Assembly: GCA_023432005.1 (NCBI GenBank)
Contig: JAEYVF010000143.1
Span: forward strand, 1 to 13,562
DNA from: Actinomycetes bacterium
Lineage (GTDB): Bacteria; Actinomycetota; Actinomycetes; Actinomycetales; Microbacteriaceae
DNA length: 13,562 bases
Direction: 5' to 3'
Shown: positions 13,552-13,562 of the stretch, one piece after another
Numbering within the stretch: the stretch's first letter is position 1
Layout of the letters: every line of letters starts with the position of its first letter
Notes under the pieces: model-generated
What the model saw: only the letters and a program-made list of their open reading frames with translations
Database searches by the model: none
What the model was told of the DNA's origin: nothing
Made by a program: the position numbers and the translations under genes

Positions 13552-13562
13552 ACGCGGGGGCA

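Noticed and set aside
12948..13553. Minus-strand frames reaching into the right-hand tail
   Set aside because: Mostly antisense to the reductase gene and low-complexity. No start signal is visible at 13518 or 13553, so I treat the tail as non-coding.

Overview
This window is a densely packed, very GC-rich stretch of bacterial chromosome. The strong G/C third-position bias, GTG and TTG starts, apparently leaderless promoters (TANNNT 6-7 nt before a start codon) and protein sequence style all suggest an actinobacterium, most likely of the Microbacteriaceae. The taxon is an inference from style, not from a marker gene. I see no rRNA, tRNA, CRISPR, insertion sequence or phage gene. The left edge cuts into metY.

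Layout. (1) 1-2569, plus: the 3' part of an O-acetylhomoserine sulfhydrylase gene (metY), a GC-rich hairpin, then metX (homoserine O-acetyltransferase). MetX makes the substrate that MetY sulfhydrylates on the way to homocysteine and methionine. (2) 2671-5793, plus: a three-gene signalling operon made of a membrane NarL-type histidine kinase, a second membrane protein, and a response regulator with a LuxR-type output domain. The second protein looks like a degenerate copy of a kinase. (3) 5762-8280, minus: a GT87/DUF2029-like membrane glycosyltransferase followed by a DHA1-type MFS efflux transporter, coupled by a GTGA overlap. The transporter's 3' end overlaps the response regulator gene tail-to-tail by 32 bp. 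(4) 8393-10856, plus: a complete polar amino acid ABC importer (lipoprotein, permease, ATPase). (5) 10858-11673, minus: a stand-alone NAD(P)H-hydrate dehydratase (nnrD type), whose stop codon lies 1 nt from that of the ABC ATPase. (6) 11696-13418, plus: a HAD-family phosphatase-like protein and an old-yellow-enzyme reductase of the YqjM type, 1 nt apart. (7) 13419-13562: non-coding tail with a small hairpin.

The best candidate for something undescribed is the signalling operon. An intact kinase is co-transcribed with a membrane protein that can be aligned by eye to a histidine kinase but has lost the phospho-accepting His, the N-box Asn and the G1 Asp. Other points of interest are the 22-bp divergent promoter between nnrD and the HAD gene with overlapping -10 elements, an operator-like dyad in the GT87/ABC divergent region, and an apparent surplus of the word GCATCC/GGATGC that coincides with rare codons. 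The remaining genes are ordinary housekeeping or transport genes.
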